From assembly GCF_963662885.1 (NCBI RefSeq), contig NZ_OY760062.1:248001-312000 (forward strand): a stretch of 64,000 nt of DNA, in the 5' to 3' direction. Below are positions 8,866 through 17,289 of this stretch, piece after piece; the stretch's first letter is position 1; each line of letters begins with the position of its first letter. Under the pieces are notes generated by a model, which saw only the letters and a program-made list of their open reading frames with translations, had not been told where the DNA came from and searched no databases. Origin of the DNA: an uncultured Pseudodesulfovibrio sp. Lineage in GTDB: Bacteria > Desulfobacterota > Desulfovibrionia > Desulfovibrionales > Desulfovibrionaceae. The translations under genes and the position numbers were made by a program.

Positions 8866-9582
8866 ATGCATTGGGATATCGCGTTCGGCAACCTGGATTA
8901 CTTTCTCTACGGGACAACGTCCTTTGACTGGCGTTTTCCCTTCATTCACAACCCCGAAGGGCTGGTGGCCAGCGTCATTCTGGCCTTTTTCGGCATCTTC
9001 GGGGCTTTCTGGATAGGCATGGCCGCAGGCCTCATGCGCATGTCAAAGCGCTGGTGGGTCAAGATACCGGCTGTCTGTTACATCGAAATCATTCGCGGCA
9101 TGCCGCTCCTGCTCCTTATCTTCTGGTTCTATTACCTGGCTCCGGTCATTATCGGGCAGAACCTGCCAGCCTTCACCACGACCATGTTCTGCTTCATGAT
9201 CTTCACGGGCGCCTACGTGGGTGAGATCGTCCGTGCGGGCGTCAAGGCTCTGCCCAAGGGACAGATGGAGGCCGCACGGTCCACCGGCCTGTCTCACGTT
9301 CAGGCCATGAAGCTGGTCATTCTGCCCCAGGCGCTGCGCAACATGATCCCGTCCTTCGTCAACCAGTTCGTCTCACTGACCAAGGACACCTCCCTGGCCG
9401 CCATTCTCGGCGTCATCGAGTTGACCCGTACCGGTATCCAGGTAGACAACCGTGAAACGGTTGCCTCCTTCGAGATTTGGATCACCATCGCCTGCCTGTA
9501 CTTCATGATCTGCTACATTTTAACTTCCTACAGCCGCCGCCTGGAGGCACAACTTTCACGCTACCAGGCACGGGACCGCTAG
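8866..9582 (+). CDS. polar amino acid ABC transporter permease (second)
   Basis: Partner permease of the HisM/GltK family, 238 residues, with EAA-type loop EIVRAGVKALPKGQMEAARS and typical membrane segments. AGGGAGG (8852-8858) precedes the ATG. It would heterodimerise with the permease upstream. In the second ABC system of this window the equivalents of these two proteins are joined into a single chain. The operon ends at a long terminator after this gene. Confidence 0.92.
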   Translation: MHWDIAFGNLDYFLYGTTSFDWRFPFIHNPEGLVASVILAFFGIFGAFWIGMAAGLMRMSKRWWVKIPAVCYIEIIRGMPLLLLIFWFYYLAPVIIGQNLPAFTTTMFCFMIFTGAYVGEIVRAGVKALPKGQMEAARSTGLSHVQAMKLVILPQALRNMIPSFVNQFVSLTKDTSLAAILGVIELTRTGIQVDNRETVASFEIWITIACLYFMICYILTSYSRRLEAQLSRYQARDR

Positions 9583-9623
9583 GAGACCGCAGCGGGCAGG
9601 CCCGCGAAAAGAGATTGTCACTG

Positions 9624-9675
9624 AACGAAACGGTCCGGAAAACGAGTGAAAACTGTTCCGGACCGTTTCGTTTTT
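9624..9675 (+). terminator. Rho-independent terminator after amino acid ABC operon
   Basis: A 17-bp perfect stem (9624-9640 with 9656-9672) surrounds a 15-nt loop and merges into a T-rich stretch. Its mirror-like ends mean it could also stop minus-strand transcripts. Confidence 0.88.
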
Positions 9676-9728
9676 CCGAAAAAAACGATTAAAGAAATGA
9701 TGAAAATTTGTACCCGGAGGGTGCCGTC

Positions 9729-10367
9729 TTGTCCGAAATAACCTTCCAGAGCTTTCAGAAACCCGAGGATATCGAGGCCGAATCCTTTCGGATCATCGAC
9801 TCGGAAGTCCCCGAGCCGCGTCCGTTTCAGGGGGCGCAGTGGGAAATAGTCCGGCGCATGATTCATACAACCGCGGATTTCGAGATGCTCTCGCTTGCCC
9901 GATTCCACGCAAAGGCCGTGGAGAACGGTTTGAACGCCCTGAAAAACGGGGCGGTGATCGTCTCCGATACCGAGATGGCCAAACGCGGGATGCCTGTTCG
10001 CAGGCTCGATCCGCTGGATTGTTCCGTGCACTGCCTCATGAACGATCCGCGTGTCATCGACCGTGCCAAGGCTGAGGGAATAACACGGGCCAAGGCGGCC
10101 GTGGACGTAGCCGTGGCTGAGCTCTCACCTGATATTTGGGTCGTCGGAAATGCCCCGACAGCGCTGATTCGGTTGGTGGAGCACGTGGATAACGGGGCGA
10201 CAAGCCCGCGTCTCGTTGTCGGTATGCCCGTCGGATTCGTGAACGCAGCTGAATCCAAGGCGTTGCTCATGAGTCGGGATATCCCGTTCATTTCTGTTGA
10301 AGGGCGCAAGGGGGGGAGCGCGCTGGCCGCCTCGGTGATCAACGCCCTTGCTGTGCTCGCCGCCTGA
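9729..10367 (+). CDS. cbiC: precorrin-8X / cobalt-precorrin-8 methylmutase
   Basis: Enzyme of corrin ring synthesis that moves the methyl group from C-11 to C-12 of (cobalt-)precorrin-8, giving (cobalt-)hydrogenobyrinate. The family signature WEIVRRMIHTTADFEM contains the catalytic histidine, and the C-terminal GGSALAASVINALA is typical. I choose the TTG at 9729 as start because GGAGG (9716-9720) lies 8 nt upstream; a TTG at 9708 would leave it inside the gene. The length is then 212 residues. No other cobalamin gene is nearby. It is flanked by terminators on both sides, so it is probably monocistronic. Confidence 0.9.
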   Translation: MSEITFQSFQKPEDIEAESFRIIDSEVPEPRPFQGAQWEIVRRMIHTTADFEMLSLARFHAKAVENGLNALKNGAVIVSDTEMAKRGMPVRRLDPLDCSVHCLMNDPRVIDRAKAEGITRAKAAVDVAVAELSPDIWVVGNAPTALIRLVEHVDNGATSPRLVVGMPVGFVNAAESKALLMSRDIPFISVEGRKGGSALAASVINALAVLAA

Positions 10368-10388
10368 TAATCGGTTTTTTCCGTTTGA

Positions 10389-10430
10389 AAAATGCGCCGG
10401 AAGGGGAATCCTTCGGGCGCATTTTGCGTT
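10389..10430 (+). terminator. terminator after cbiC
   Basis: Stem AAAATGCGCC (10389-10398) pairs with 10416-10425, extended inward by GAAGG/CCTTC after one mismatch, and is followed by a T-rich tract. Confidence 0.75.
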
Positions 10431-10600
10431 TTTACGCCATTGGTTTTTGAAAGGGGAAAATCAATTTTTTGAAATCATTGGACACAACGGAAATTCCTGT
10501 TAGAAAATCAACTGGGTACCATTAGTAAGAGGTGCCTTTGGGAGAGTGTTTTTTTCGCTCAGGCTTGGCCTGAGGAATTTTAGCAGCCCTGGAAGGAGCC

Positions 10601-10885
10601 ATGTCCCGTAAGAACAAAGGCAAGAACAAGGTGACCGTCTACCCGGACTGGTGCAAAGGCTGCGGCATTTGCGTCGAGTTCTGTCCGGGCAAGGTCCTGG
10701 GCCTGAGCCTTGAAGGCAAGGCCGTGGTGGAGCGCGAGGAAGACTGTATCCGGTGCGGATTTTGTGAACTGCACTGTCCGGATTTCGCTATCGTGGTCAG
10801 CGACAAGGAACCGATGGAAAACGGGCTGTCCGAGAAGGACGCCGAAACCGCGCCGCCCAAGAAGAAGGCCGGTAAGGGAGCTTAA
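10601..10885 (+). CDS. korD: 2-oxoacid:ferredoxin oxidoreductase delta (ferredoxin) subunit
   Basis: Small 94-residue two-cluster ferredoxin subunit with CKGCGICVEFC and CIRCGFCELHC, each followed by the usual proline. It carries electrons from the thiamine diphosphate site to free ferredoxin. The lysine- and alanine-rich C-terminal tail is a variable extension. GGAAGGAGCC precedes the ATG. It heads the korD-A-B-C operon, 5 nt before korA. The 233-nt gap upstream holds a short perfect palindrome (10558-10574) that may be a leader hairpin. Confidence 0.92.
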   Translation: MSRKNKGKNKVTVYPDWCKGCGICVEFCPGKVLGLSLEGKAVVEREEDCIRCGFCELHCPDFAIVVSDKEPMENGLSEKDAETAPPKKKAGKGA

Positions 10886-10890
10886 TCGAC

Positions 10891-12036
10891 ATGCCCAGAC
10901 CAAAGAAACGTACCGAGATTTTCGCGCTCGGCAATGAGGCCGTTGTCGAGGGGGCGCTGCTGGCAGGATGCACGTTCTTCGGAGGCTATCCCATCACACC
11001 GTCCTCCGAGATCATGGAAATCATGGCCTCCCGACTGCCCGCAATGGACAACGGCGTGTTCATGCAGATGGAGGACGAGATCGCCAGCATGGGCGCGGTC
11101 ATCGGCGCATCACTTTCCGGGCGCAAGGCCATGACCGCCACCTCCGGCCCCGGCTTCTCGCTCATGCAGGAGAACCTGGGTTACGCCGTCATGGCCGAGA
11201 CCCCCATGGTGCTGGTCAACGTCATGCGTGGCGGTCCGTCCACAGGGTTGCCCACCAGCCCGGCCCAGGGCGATGTGCAGCAGGCCCGGTGGGGCACCCA
11301 CGGTGATCATCCGATCATCGTACTGTCCGCCTCCAACGTGCAGGAGTGCCTGGATATGACCATTACGGCCTTCAATATGGCCGAGAAGTATCGCACCCCG
11401 GTCATCCTGCTTCTGGACGAAGTCACCTCTCATACCCGCGAGAAAATCGAGCTGCCCAACGAGGGGGAGTACGAGGTTTTTTCGCGCACCGTCCCCAGCA
11501 TGCCGCCCGAGTGGTACAAGCCGTACGAGGAAACCGTGCGCGGCGTACCGCCCATGCCGCCCATCGGTTCGGGGTACCGTTTTCACGTCACCGGCCTGAC
11601 CCACGACCGCAACGGGTTCCCCACCCAGCGGCCCGAGGAAGTGGTCGAGCTCATGGACCGAATTCATCGCAAGATCGACCAGTTCTTCTATGACATCCAG
11701 CTGGTGGAAGAGATCATGACCGACGACTGCGACATTTGCGTCATCGCCTACGGCTCGGTGGCCCGGTCCGCCGAACTGGCCGTGCAGCAGGCACGCAGCA
11801 ACGGCGTCAAGGCCGGTCTGCTAAAGCTCATGACCCTGTTCCCGTACCCCCGCAGGCAGACGGAGAAGATTCTGGCTCACGCCAAGACCCTGGTGGTCCC
11901 GGAAATGAACATGGGGCAGATGTCACGCGAAGTGAAGCGCGTGAACATGGGCCACGCAGCGGTTCGGACCATCAACCGCGTTGACGGTCAGATCGTCACT
12001 CCCTCGGAAATCCTCAAGGTCATCATGCAGGGGTAG
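10891..12036 (+). CDS. korA: 2-oxoacid:ferredoxin oxidoreductase alpha subunit
   Basis: Alpha subunit (381 residues) of a CoA-dependent 2-oxoacid:ferredoxin oxidoreductase, most like 2-oxoglutarate (Kor/Oor) enzymes. Motifs include GGYPITPSSEIMEIMA near the N-terminus, TSGPGFSLMQENLGYAVMAE, and the C-terminal VPEMNMGQM region. In sulfate reducers the enzyme supplies 2-oxoglutarate or succinyl-CoA and handles low-potential ferredoxin. Substrate preference within the family cannot be set from sequence alone. korB starts 4 nt after the stop. Confidence 0.92.
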   Translation: MPRPKKRTEIFALGNEAVVEGALLAGCTFFGGYPITPSSEIMEIMASRLPAMDNGVFMQMEDEIASMGAVIGASLSGRKAMTATSGPGFSLMQENLGYAVMAETPMVLVNVMRGGPSTGLPTSPAQGDVQQARWGTHGDHPIIVLSASNVQECLDMTITAFNMAEKYRTPVILLLDEVTSHTREKIELPNEGEYEVFSRTVPSMPPEWYKPYEETVRGVPPMPPIGSGYRFHVTGLTHDRNGFPTQRPEEVVELMDRIHRKIDQFFYDIQLVEEIMTDDCDICVIAYGSVARSAELAVQQARSNGVKAGLLKLMTLFPYPRRQTEKILAHAKTLVVPEMNMGQMSREVKRVNMGHAAVRTINRVDGQIVTPSEILKVIMQG

Positions 12037-12040
12037 CCAC

Positions 12041-12892
12041 ATGAGCAATATCACCGGAAACGAAATCATCCATCAATACCTGAGGCATAACAAGAAGTTC
12101 CCGCACGTGCTCTGCGCGGGCTGCGGACACGGCATCGTGCTCGGCACCCTGATCCGCTCCATTCACGCATTGGGGATTCCCAAGGACGACGTGGTCGTGG
12201 TCGCGGGCATCGGCTGTTCCGGACGACTGGCCGTGTATGTGGACTTCAACACCGTGCATACCACGCATGGCCGGGCGCTCAGCTTTGCCACGGGCATCAA
12301 GATGTCCAACCCGAAGCTGAACGTCATCGCGCTCATGGGCGACGGCGACGCCCTGTCCATCGGCGGCAACCACCTGATCCACGCCGCTCGGCGCAACATC
12401 GGGATCACGGCCATGATTCTGAACAACAACATCTACGGCATGACCGGCGGCCAGTCCTCACCGGCCACGCCCGAAGGGTCGACCACCATGACCAATCCTT
12501 TCGGTCAGCTGGACCACAGCTTCGATACCGTGGAACTGGCCAAGGGCGCGGGCGCCAACTATGTGGCGCGCGGCACGGTCTTCCACGTCAACCGGCTGGA
12601 AAAGATCATGATGGAGGCGTTGGAACGGCCCGGCTTTTCCCTGGTGGAAGCCATCACGCCGTGCCACACCCAGTTCGGGCGCAAGAACAAATACAAGTCC
12701 CCGGTGGACATGTACAAATGGCTCAAGTCCACGGCCATACCCGTGGAGCGCTACAACGAGCTGCCCGAGGACAAGCGGGCGGACCGGATGCCCATCGGCG
12801 TGTTCGTGGACCGGGGCAAGCCCGGCTATGAGGAATTGTATTACGCCCGTCAGGAGAGATTCCTCGCCCAGGCCGCAAAGGGGGGCAAGTAG
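12041..12892 (+). CDS. korB: 2-oxoacid:ferredoxin oxidoreductase beta (TPP-binding) subunit
   Basis: Thiamine-diphosphate-binding subunit, 283 residues. CAGCGHG near residue 22 supplies cluster or fold cysteines; GDGDALSIGGNHLIHAARR to NNNIYGMTGGQ is the metal/diphosphate-binding motif. The ATG at 12041 lies 4 nt after korA; in-frame codons further upstream overlap korA and encode a non-family sequence. korC starts directly at the next base after the stop. Confidence 0.93.
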   Translation: MSNITGNEIIHQYLRHNKKFPHVLCAGCGHGIVLGTLIRSIHALGIPKDDVVVVAGIGCSGRLAVYVDFNTVHTTHGRALSFATGIKMSNPKLNVIALMGDGDALSIGGNHLIHAARRNIGITAMILNNNIYGMTGGQSSPATPEGSTTMTNPFGQLDHSFDTVELAKGAGANYVARGTVFHVNRLEKIMMEALERPGFSLVEAITPCHTQFGRKNKYKSPVDMYKWLKSTAIPVERYNELPEDKRADRMPIGVFVDRGKPGYEELYYARQERFLAQAAKGGK

Positions 12893-13498
12893 ATGAAAGC
12901 GCAACAGGAACTCAACCGTTTCGAAATCCGTTTCTCCGGACTCGGCGGACAGGGCATCATCACGCTCGGCAAGATCATGGGCCAGGGACTTGCGCTCGGC
13001 CACGGCTACAACGTCACCCAGACCCAGAGCTACGGCCCCGAGGCGCGCGGTGGGTCCAGCAAGTGTGATCTGGTCATCAGTTCAGGGCGTATCAGTTACC
13101 CCAAGGCCGAATCTCTCGACCTGCTCGTGGCCCTGTCTCAGGAAGCGTGCAACGCCTACTTTCCGTATCTCAAGAAGGGCGGCATCCTGGTCATCGAATC
13201 CGATCTGGTCAAGCAACCGCCTACCAACCAGTACCTCGGCCTGCCGTTTACCGCCCTGGCCAAGGACAAGGTCGGAATCGTCCAGGCCATGAACACAGTG
13301 GTTCTTGGAGCGCTGTCCTGCCTTTTGCCGTTCATCAATCAGGCGACCATGCGCAAAAGCCTGGAGGCCGTGCTCCCGCCTAAGATCAGGGCCGTGAACA
13401 CCAAGGCCTTCAATCTCGGTCATCGGCTGGCCAAAAAGGAGTGGGGCGAAGACGCGGGCGCTGTCTGGCGCGTCGAGGAATACGAAGAAATCGACTGA
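12893..13498 (+). CDS. korC: 2-oxoacid:ferredoxin oxidoreductase gamma subunit
   Basis: Gamma subunit, 201 residues, with the hallmark FSGLGGQGIITLGKIMGQG near the N-terminus and QTQSYGPEARGGSSKCDLVI next to the CoA site. With korD, A and B it completes the four-subunit enzyme. The ATG immediately follows the korB stop, and GGGGGCAAG supplies the ribosome site. A terminator lies 27 nt downstream. Confidence 0.93.
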   Translation: MKAQQELNRFEIRFSGLGGQGIITLGKIMGQGLALGHGYNVTQTQSYGPEARGGSSKCDLVISSGRISYPKAESLDLLVALSQEACNAYFPYLKKGGILVIESDLVKQPPTNQYLGLPFTALAKDKVGIVQAMNTVVLGALSCLLPFINQATMRKSLEAVLPPKIRAVNTKAFNLGHRLAKKEWGEDAGAVWRVEEYEEID

Positions 13499-13524
13499 CC
13501 CGGAGTAGGAAGCCTTAAAGGAAG

Positions 13525-13553
13525 GGCGGGCCGTTACGCGGTCCGCCTTTTTT
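13525..13553 (+). terminator. Rho-independent terminator after korDABC
   Basis: A 9-bp stem with one G-U pair (13525-13533 with 13539-13547) and a 5-nt loop is followed by six T residues. Confidence 0.85.
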
Positions 13554-13633
13554 GCGTCCGGCATCCTGGGTAAGGGCACTGTTGATTAGGCTCGCAGGAC
13601 CCCGCGAAGCGGCATAAAAAGTTCTGGAGATTC

Positions 13634-13661
13634 TTAAGAACCTCTTTCAAGAGGTTCTTAA
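13634..13661. repeat. 28-bp near-perfect palindrome downstream of the FlgO-like gene
   Basis: 13-bp arms TTAAGAACCTCTT and AAGAGGTTCTTAA flank a TC centre. It lies 53 nt past the stop of the minus-strand FlgO-like gene, so it may form that transcript's 3' hairpin, but no clear T run follows on the minus strand. A second, GC-rich inverted region lies at about 13675-13710. Confidence 0.7.
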
Positions 13662-13713
13662 ACCGTCGAAGACGCCCGGCCGGCGGGGCCCCGCGGGAGG
13701 CGGCCCTGGCCCG

Positions 13714-14385
13714 TTAATCGTTGAACGAGGTTTTGACCGTGGGGACCAGCCCTTCGTCCTTGGCGTTGAGTTGGGGTAGCATTTCCCGGACGCTGTCGGT
13801 GATGGGCAGGGTCCAGTTGTGGGCCGAGACCACGGTGGAATCCACAAGACGTACGACGCGGGCGGTCATGTACACGTATCGGTCGGCGATGACATAGGAG
13901 CCTACGAGTTTGGCGGACCGGGGCGGCAGTTCGCGGGATGACCCCGCAAGCCCTGCGGCCTTGGTGTAGTCCTCGGCGCTGACGCCTGCCGCGTAGGTGA
14001 AGTCCGTGGCGTTGGGGGTGCCTTCGGTGATGCGCACGCCGTGCTGGACGAGACGGTCCGCGACCTGTTGGGCCATGGTGCGGCCGAAGACCGATTTGTC
14101 GCCCGGGTCGTTCTGGTTGGTGAACGGCGCAGTGAACACGGCGGAGTGAATGGTCAGTTCGTCGCTGGCCACATTGGAGAAGAGCACGTCGGCGGCCCGG
14201 TCGTTGAGTTCGATGATGGGGACGGACGCGGTGTCGTGATAGGAGCGGGCCGTGGGCGTGGTATCGAACACGTAGTCGAACGTGTCGGAAGTGGTCTTCT
14301 TGGTATCCTCCCACATGCGATTACCGCATCCCTGCAGGGAAAGCAGGAGGATTGCCGTCAGTATGCTCAAGGCCGCTTTGTTCAT
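13714..14385 (-). CDS. FlgO-like outer membrane lipoprotein
   Basis: Putative lipoprotein of 223 residues with signal ending LSLQGC (Cys20), so lipidated and probably directed to the outer membrane. The body resembles the FlgO domain of Vibrio flagellar outer membrane lipoproteins: a region with TMAQQVADRLVQHGVRI followed by YVIADRYVYMTARVVRL and a C-terminal conserved half. Position next to motAB (divergent, beyond a purine nucleoside phosphorylase) fits a flagellar link, although FlgO-domain proteins also occur away from flagella. Recognition is by overall pattern; a profile search would settle it. Confidence 0.65.
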   Translation of the reverse strand: MNKAALSILTAILLLSLQGCGNRMWEDTKKTTSDTFDYVFDTTPTARSYHDTASVPIIELNDRAADVLFSNVASDELTIHSAVFTAPFTNQNDPGDKSVFGRTMAQQVADRLVQHGVRITEGTPNATDFTYAAGVSAEDYTKAAGLAGSSRELPPRSAKLVGSYVIADRYVYMTARVVRLVDSTVVSAHNWTLPITDSVREMLPQLNAKDEGLVPTVKTSFND

Positions 14386-14439
14386 ATCATTGTCCCGGTC
14401 GCTGGTTAGCCGTGTCGATTCTAGGGGGTGTCCCGAAGG

Positions 14440-15279
14440 CTATTCGGCAGTTTCCGGCATTTCCTTTAGGATGGCACGCAGGAGTTTGACCATGGCCGCA
14501 GAAGATTTCTCGGCCTGGGCAATGACCTGATCCAGGGATGCCTCCTGCATGCAGTCGGGCAGGTTTTTGTTGGTCAGGCAGGACAGGCCGAGGAGGCGTA
14601 TGCCCATATGGTGAGCGGCGATGGCCTCCATGCAGGTGGACATGCCGATGGCGTCCGCGCCCATGATCCGGTACATTCGGGTTTCGGCCGGAGTCTCCAT
14701 GTTCGGACCGAGAACCTGCATGAACACGCCGCGCTCCAGTCGGATGCCGAGTTCCAGGGCTTTTTGGACGGCGAGGCTGCGCAGGGCCGGATCGTAGACC
14801 GCGCACATGTCGGGAAAACGGTCGCCCCAGGCGTCGACGTTCTCTCCGCGCAGGGGCGTCATGCCGGTCAGATTGATATGATCCTCGATAAGCATGGGAC
14901 AACCCACCTCGAATGACGGGTTGAGCGCGCCCACCGCGTTGGTCAGGACCAGTGTCTTGATGCCAAGTTCGCCGAGCACGCGGATGTTGTGGGTGGCCTC
15001 CTTCGGGGTGAACCCCTCGTAGAGGTGGAAACGGCCGTCCAGGGCCAGGACCGGCCTGCCTTCGATGGAGCCTGAAATGAGGCGTCCGGCATGGCTTTTG
15101 ACCGAGGATACCGGGAATTCCGGGATGTCGCCGTAGGGGATGAAGACCGGGTTCTCGATGGCCGAAGTCAGGGGGCCAAGGCCTGTACCCGTTATAAATG
15201 CAACGGTACCGGGTTGAATTTTGTCTAGCTTTTCATGTATGTATGCGGCAGAATGTCGTATCTTCCTATGGTATTCCAT
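14440..15279 (-). CDS. purine-nucleoside phosphorylase (trimeric type)
   Basis: Cytosolic enzyme that splits inosine or guanosine with phosphate into base and ribose 1-phosphate. Motifs of the trimeric class are ITGTGLGPLTSAI, the phosphate-site region SSVKSHAGRL, TNAVGALNPSF and MEAIAAHHMGIRLLGLSCLT. The ATG at 15279 is chosen because AAGGAG lies 5 nt upstream; frame-open codons further upstream are random. The length is 279 residues. The FlgO-like gene follows on the same strand after 54 nt. motA starts divergently 91 nt away. Confidence 0.9.
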   Translation of the reverse strand: MEYHRKIRHSAAYIHEKLDKIQPGTVAFITGTGLGPLTSAIENPVFIPYGDIPEFPVSSVKSHAGRLISGSIEGRPVLALDGRFHLYEGFTPKEATHNIRVLGELGIKTLVLTNAVGALNPSFEVGCPMLIEDHINLTGMTPLRGENVDAWGDRFPDMCAVYDPALRSLAVQKALELGIRLERGVFMQVLGPNMETPAETRMYRIMGADAIGMSTCMEAIAAHHMGIRLLGLSCLTNKNLPDCMQEASLDQVIAQAEKSSAAMVKLLRAILKEMPETAE

Positions 15280-15370
15280 GTGGACTCCTTGTGGCTTGGC
15301 TTGATGTCGGGCAGGGGGAGCAGGCTTTTGCAAACGGACCGATCAGACTCGTGAAGGATAGGCGCGCTTT

Positions 15371-16126
15371 ATGGATATCGTGACACTACTTGGTCTTGCC
15401 GTGGGATTGTCGCTCATCATCGGAGCCATCATCCTCGGTGGGGCGGTCGATGTTTTCATCAATATCCCCGGTATGATGATCGTTATCGGTGGTACGCTTG
15501 CCTCTATCCTGGTGGCCTTCCCGTTCGAGGAGATCATACAGTCCTTCAAGGCTGCGTTCAAGATGTTCATCGGACGCAAGAGCCGCACCCGCGACGTGGT
15601 GAACATCATGGTCAAGGTCGCCGAGATCAGCCGCCGTGAGGGCCTCATCGCGCTGGAGAACGTCCAGACCGAGAACATGGTCCTCAAAAAATCCTGCCAG
15701 CTCATCGCGGACAACGCGGACCCGTCGCTCATCCGTTCCACCCTGTCCATCGAGATCAACTCCATGCGCCGCCGCCATCAGGTGGCCCAGGACGTTTTCA
15801 AGCGGCTGGCAGGTCTGGCCCCGGCCTTCGGAATGATGGGTACGCTCATCGGCCTGGTTCAGATGCTTTCCCAGCTGGACGACCCCAAATCCATCGGCCC
15901 GGCCATGGCCGTGGCCCTGTTGACCACCTTCTACGGGTCGGCCATGTCCACGCTCTTTTTCATTCCCATTGCGGCCAAACTCAAGGCCCGCACCCTGCAG
16001 GAACAACTGCATCTGGAAGTGATTTTCGAGGGGGCCAAGTCCATCCTCGAGAACAACAACCCCCGCCTGGTCTATGAGAAGCTGTCCTCCTTCCTGGCCC
16101 CGGCGGATCGAGAGACCCAGCGATGA
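15371..16126 (+). CDS. motA: flagellar motor stator protein MotA
   Basis: Proton- or sodium-conducting stator subunit, 251 residues with four transmembrane segments and a large cytoplasmic loop between the second and third. Family features are VFINIPGMMIVIGGTLASIL, the cytoplasmic RRRHQVAQDVFKRLAGLAPAFG stretch and GPAMAVALLTTFYGSAMSTL in the last helices. The stop overlaps the start of motB by 4 nt (ATGA), so the two are translationally coupled. Ion type is not decidable by eye. Confidence 0.93.
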   Translation: MDIVTLLGLAVGLSLIIGAIILGGAVDVFINIPGMMIVIGGTLASILVAFPFEEIIQSFKAAFKMFIGRKSRTRDVVNIMVKVAEISRREGLIALENVQTENMVLKKSCQLIADNADPSLIRSTLSIEINSMRRRHQVAQDVFKRLAGLAPAFGMMGTLIGLVQMLSQLDDPKSIGPAMAVALLTTFYGSAMSTLFFIPIAAKLKARTLQEQLHLEVIFEGAKSILENNNPRLVYEKLSSFLAPADRETQR

Positions 16127-16869
16127 GCAGCGAATACGACGACGATCTGCTCCTGGACTTCGAGTCAGACGAAGAGGAGAGCACCGAGTGGTTGACGACT
16201 TTTGCCGACCTCTCCATGCTCCTGCTGGTTTTCTTCGTCCTGCTCTATTCCATGTCGACCATCGACACGCAAAAGTTTTCGGATACTTTCACGTCCGTGA
16301 CGAAAGCCTTGCAGGGAAAGATGGATAAGATTTCCACAAGCCGCATAACCCGGGAAGAGGCCGGGGTCCTCATCGACCAGGCCATGATGCGTCGCCAGAT
16401 CATCGAGTCCCAGCGCAAGGTCTTTGCCGAGGTCAAAACCCTACAGACCAAGAAGGGCGTGGAAGGGCTGGTCAGCGCCAACTTCGAGGACGGTATCATC
16501 ACCCTGCGCGTGCCCGGGGACGTCATGTTCGAGTCCGGCCGGGTGACCCTCACGCCCAAGGGGGTGCAGCTGGTCACCGATCTCAAGGATTTTTTCATCA
16601 AACACAAAGACCAGAACATCAAGATCGTCGGATACACCGACAACGTGAGGCCGGGCGGCAACTCGCGCTTCAAGGACAACTGGGAGATTTCAGCCATGCG
16701 CGCGGTCAACGTGCTGCGCGAACTGCTCAAGATGGGCCTGGAATCCACCCGGCTGACGGCCACGGGGCTGGCCTATCTCAACCCGCTGTACCCGAACACT
16801 TCCGAGGAGTATCGGGCCAAGAACCGGCGGGTTGAATTCGTCCTGGAAAAGCGGGTGTCCGGCAAATAG
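16123..16869 (+). CDS. motB: flagellar motor stator protein MotB (OmpA-like)
   Basis: Stator partner of MotA, 248 residues. A single membrane helix (about residues 24-45) begins with TFADLSMLLLVFFVLLYSMS, whose aspartate is the ion-binding residue of the family. The C-terminal OmpA-like peptidoglycan-binding domain (about 125-245) includes IVGYTDN, NWEISAMRAVNVLREL and RRVEFVLEK. It overlaps motA by 4 nt and is followed after 37 nt by a PilZ gene. Confidence 0.93.
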   Translation: MSSEYDDDLLLDFESDEEESTEWLTTFADLSMLLLVFFVLLYSMSTIDTQKFSDTFTSVTKALQGKMDKISTSRITREEAGVLIDQAMMRRQIIESQRKVFAEVKTLQTKKGVEGLVSANFEDGIITLRVPGDVMFESGRVTLTPKGVQLVTDLKDFFIKHKDQNIKIVGYTDNVRPGGNSRFKDNWEISAMRAVNVLRELLKMGLESTRLTATGLAYLNPLYPNTSEEYRAKNRRVEFVLEKRVSGK

Positions 16870-16906
16870 CCTTCGGGCGCAGACAAAGAGATCCTTTGGG
16901 GGATTT

Positions 16907-17287
16907 ATGGATTTCAACATACAGTTGCCCGACGACGAAGAACGGCTGCGCAAGGCCTTTCGTACCAAGGTCCCGGGGTTGACCGTACGGTTTCCCGGTC
17001 TGGGCATCGTTCATGCCGTGTCCGATCTCAGCGCCACAGGGTTCGCGGTCATCGACAAGAGTGGCCGGTTCACTGAAAAAGAGACCTTTGACGTGGAGTT
17101 GCTCATCAAGGACAGGCTGTTCCTTGCAGGAGCCACGGCCAAGTGCATGCGGGCGCATGACAACGGCGTCGTAGGGCTGAATTTCGTGGATCTGGATCGG
17201 CAGCGGCAGATGAAACTCGACAAGCTGGTTCTCGAGGTTCAGAAGAGACTCATCGCCCTGCGCAAGAAAAAGCGCGAGCAAGGCTGA
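16907..17287 (+). CDS. PilZ domain protein
   Basis: Predicted cyclic-di-GMP effector, 126 residues. A PilZ-type beta-barrel region runs from about residue 20 to 110 (AFRTKVPGLTVRF, DLSATGFAVID, NGVVGLNFVDLD). The classical RxxxR and D/NxSxxG motifs are present in altered form: DLSATG matches the second, while the first is only weakly represented near RLRKAFR. The ATG at 16907 follows TTTGGGGGA. The position right after motAB suggests control of motor output, like YcgR. It ends 2 nt before the biotin carboxylase. Confidence 0.78.
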   Translation: MDFNIQLPDDEERLRKAFRTKVPGLTVRFPGLGIVHAVSDLSATGFAVIDKSGRFTEKETFDVELLIKDRLFLAGATAKCMRAHDNGVVGLNFVDLDRQRQMKLDKLVLEVQKRLIALRKKKREQG

Positions 17288-17289
17288 CA

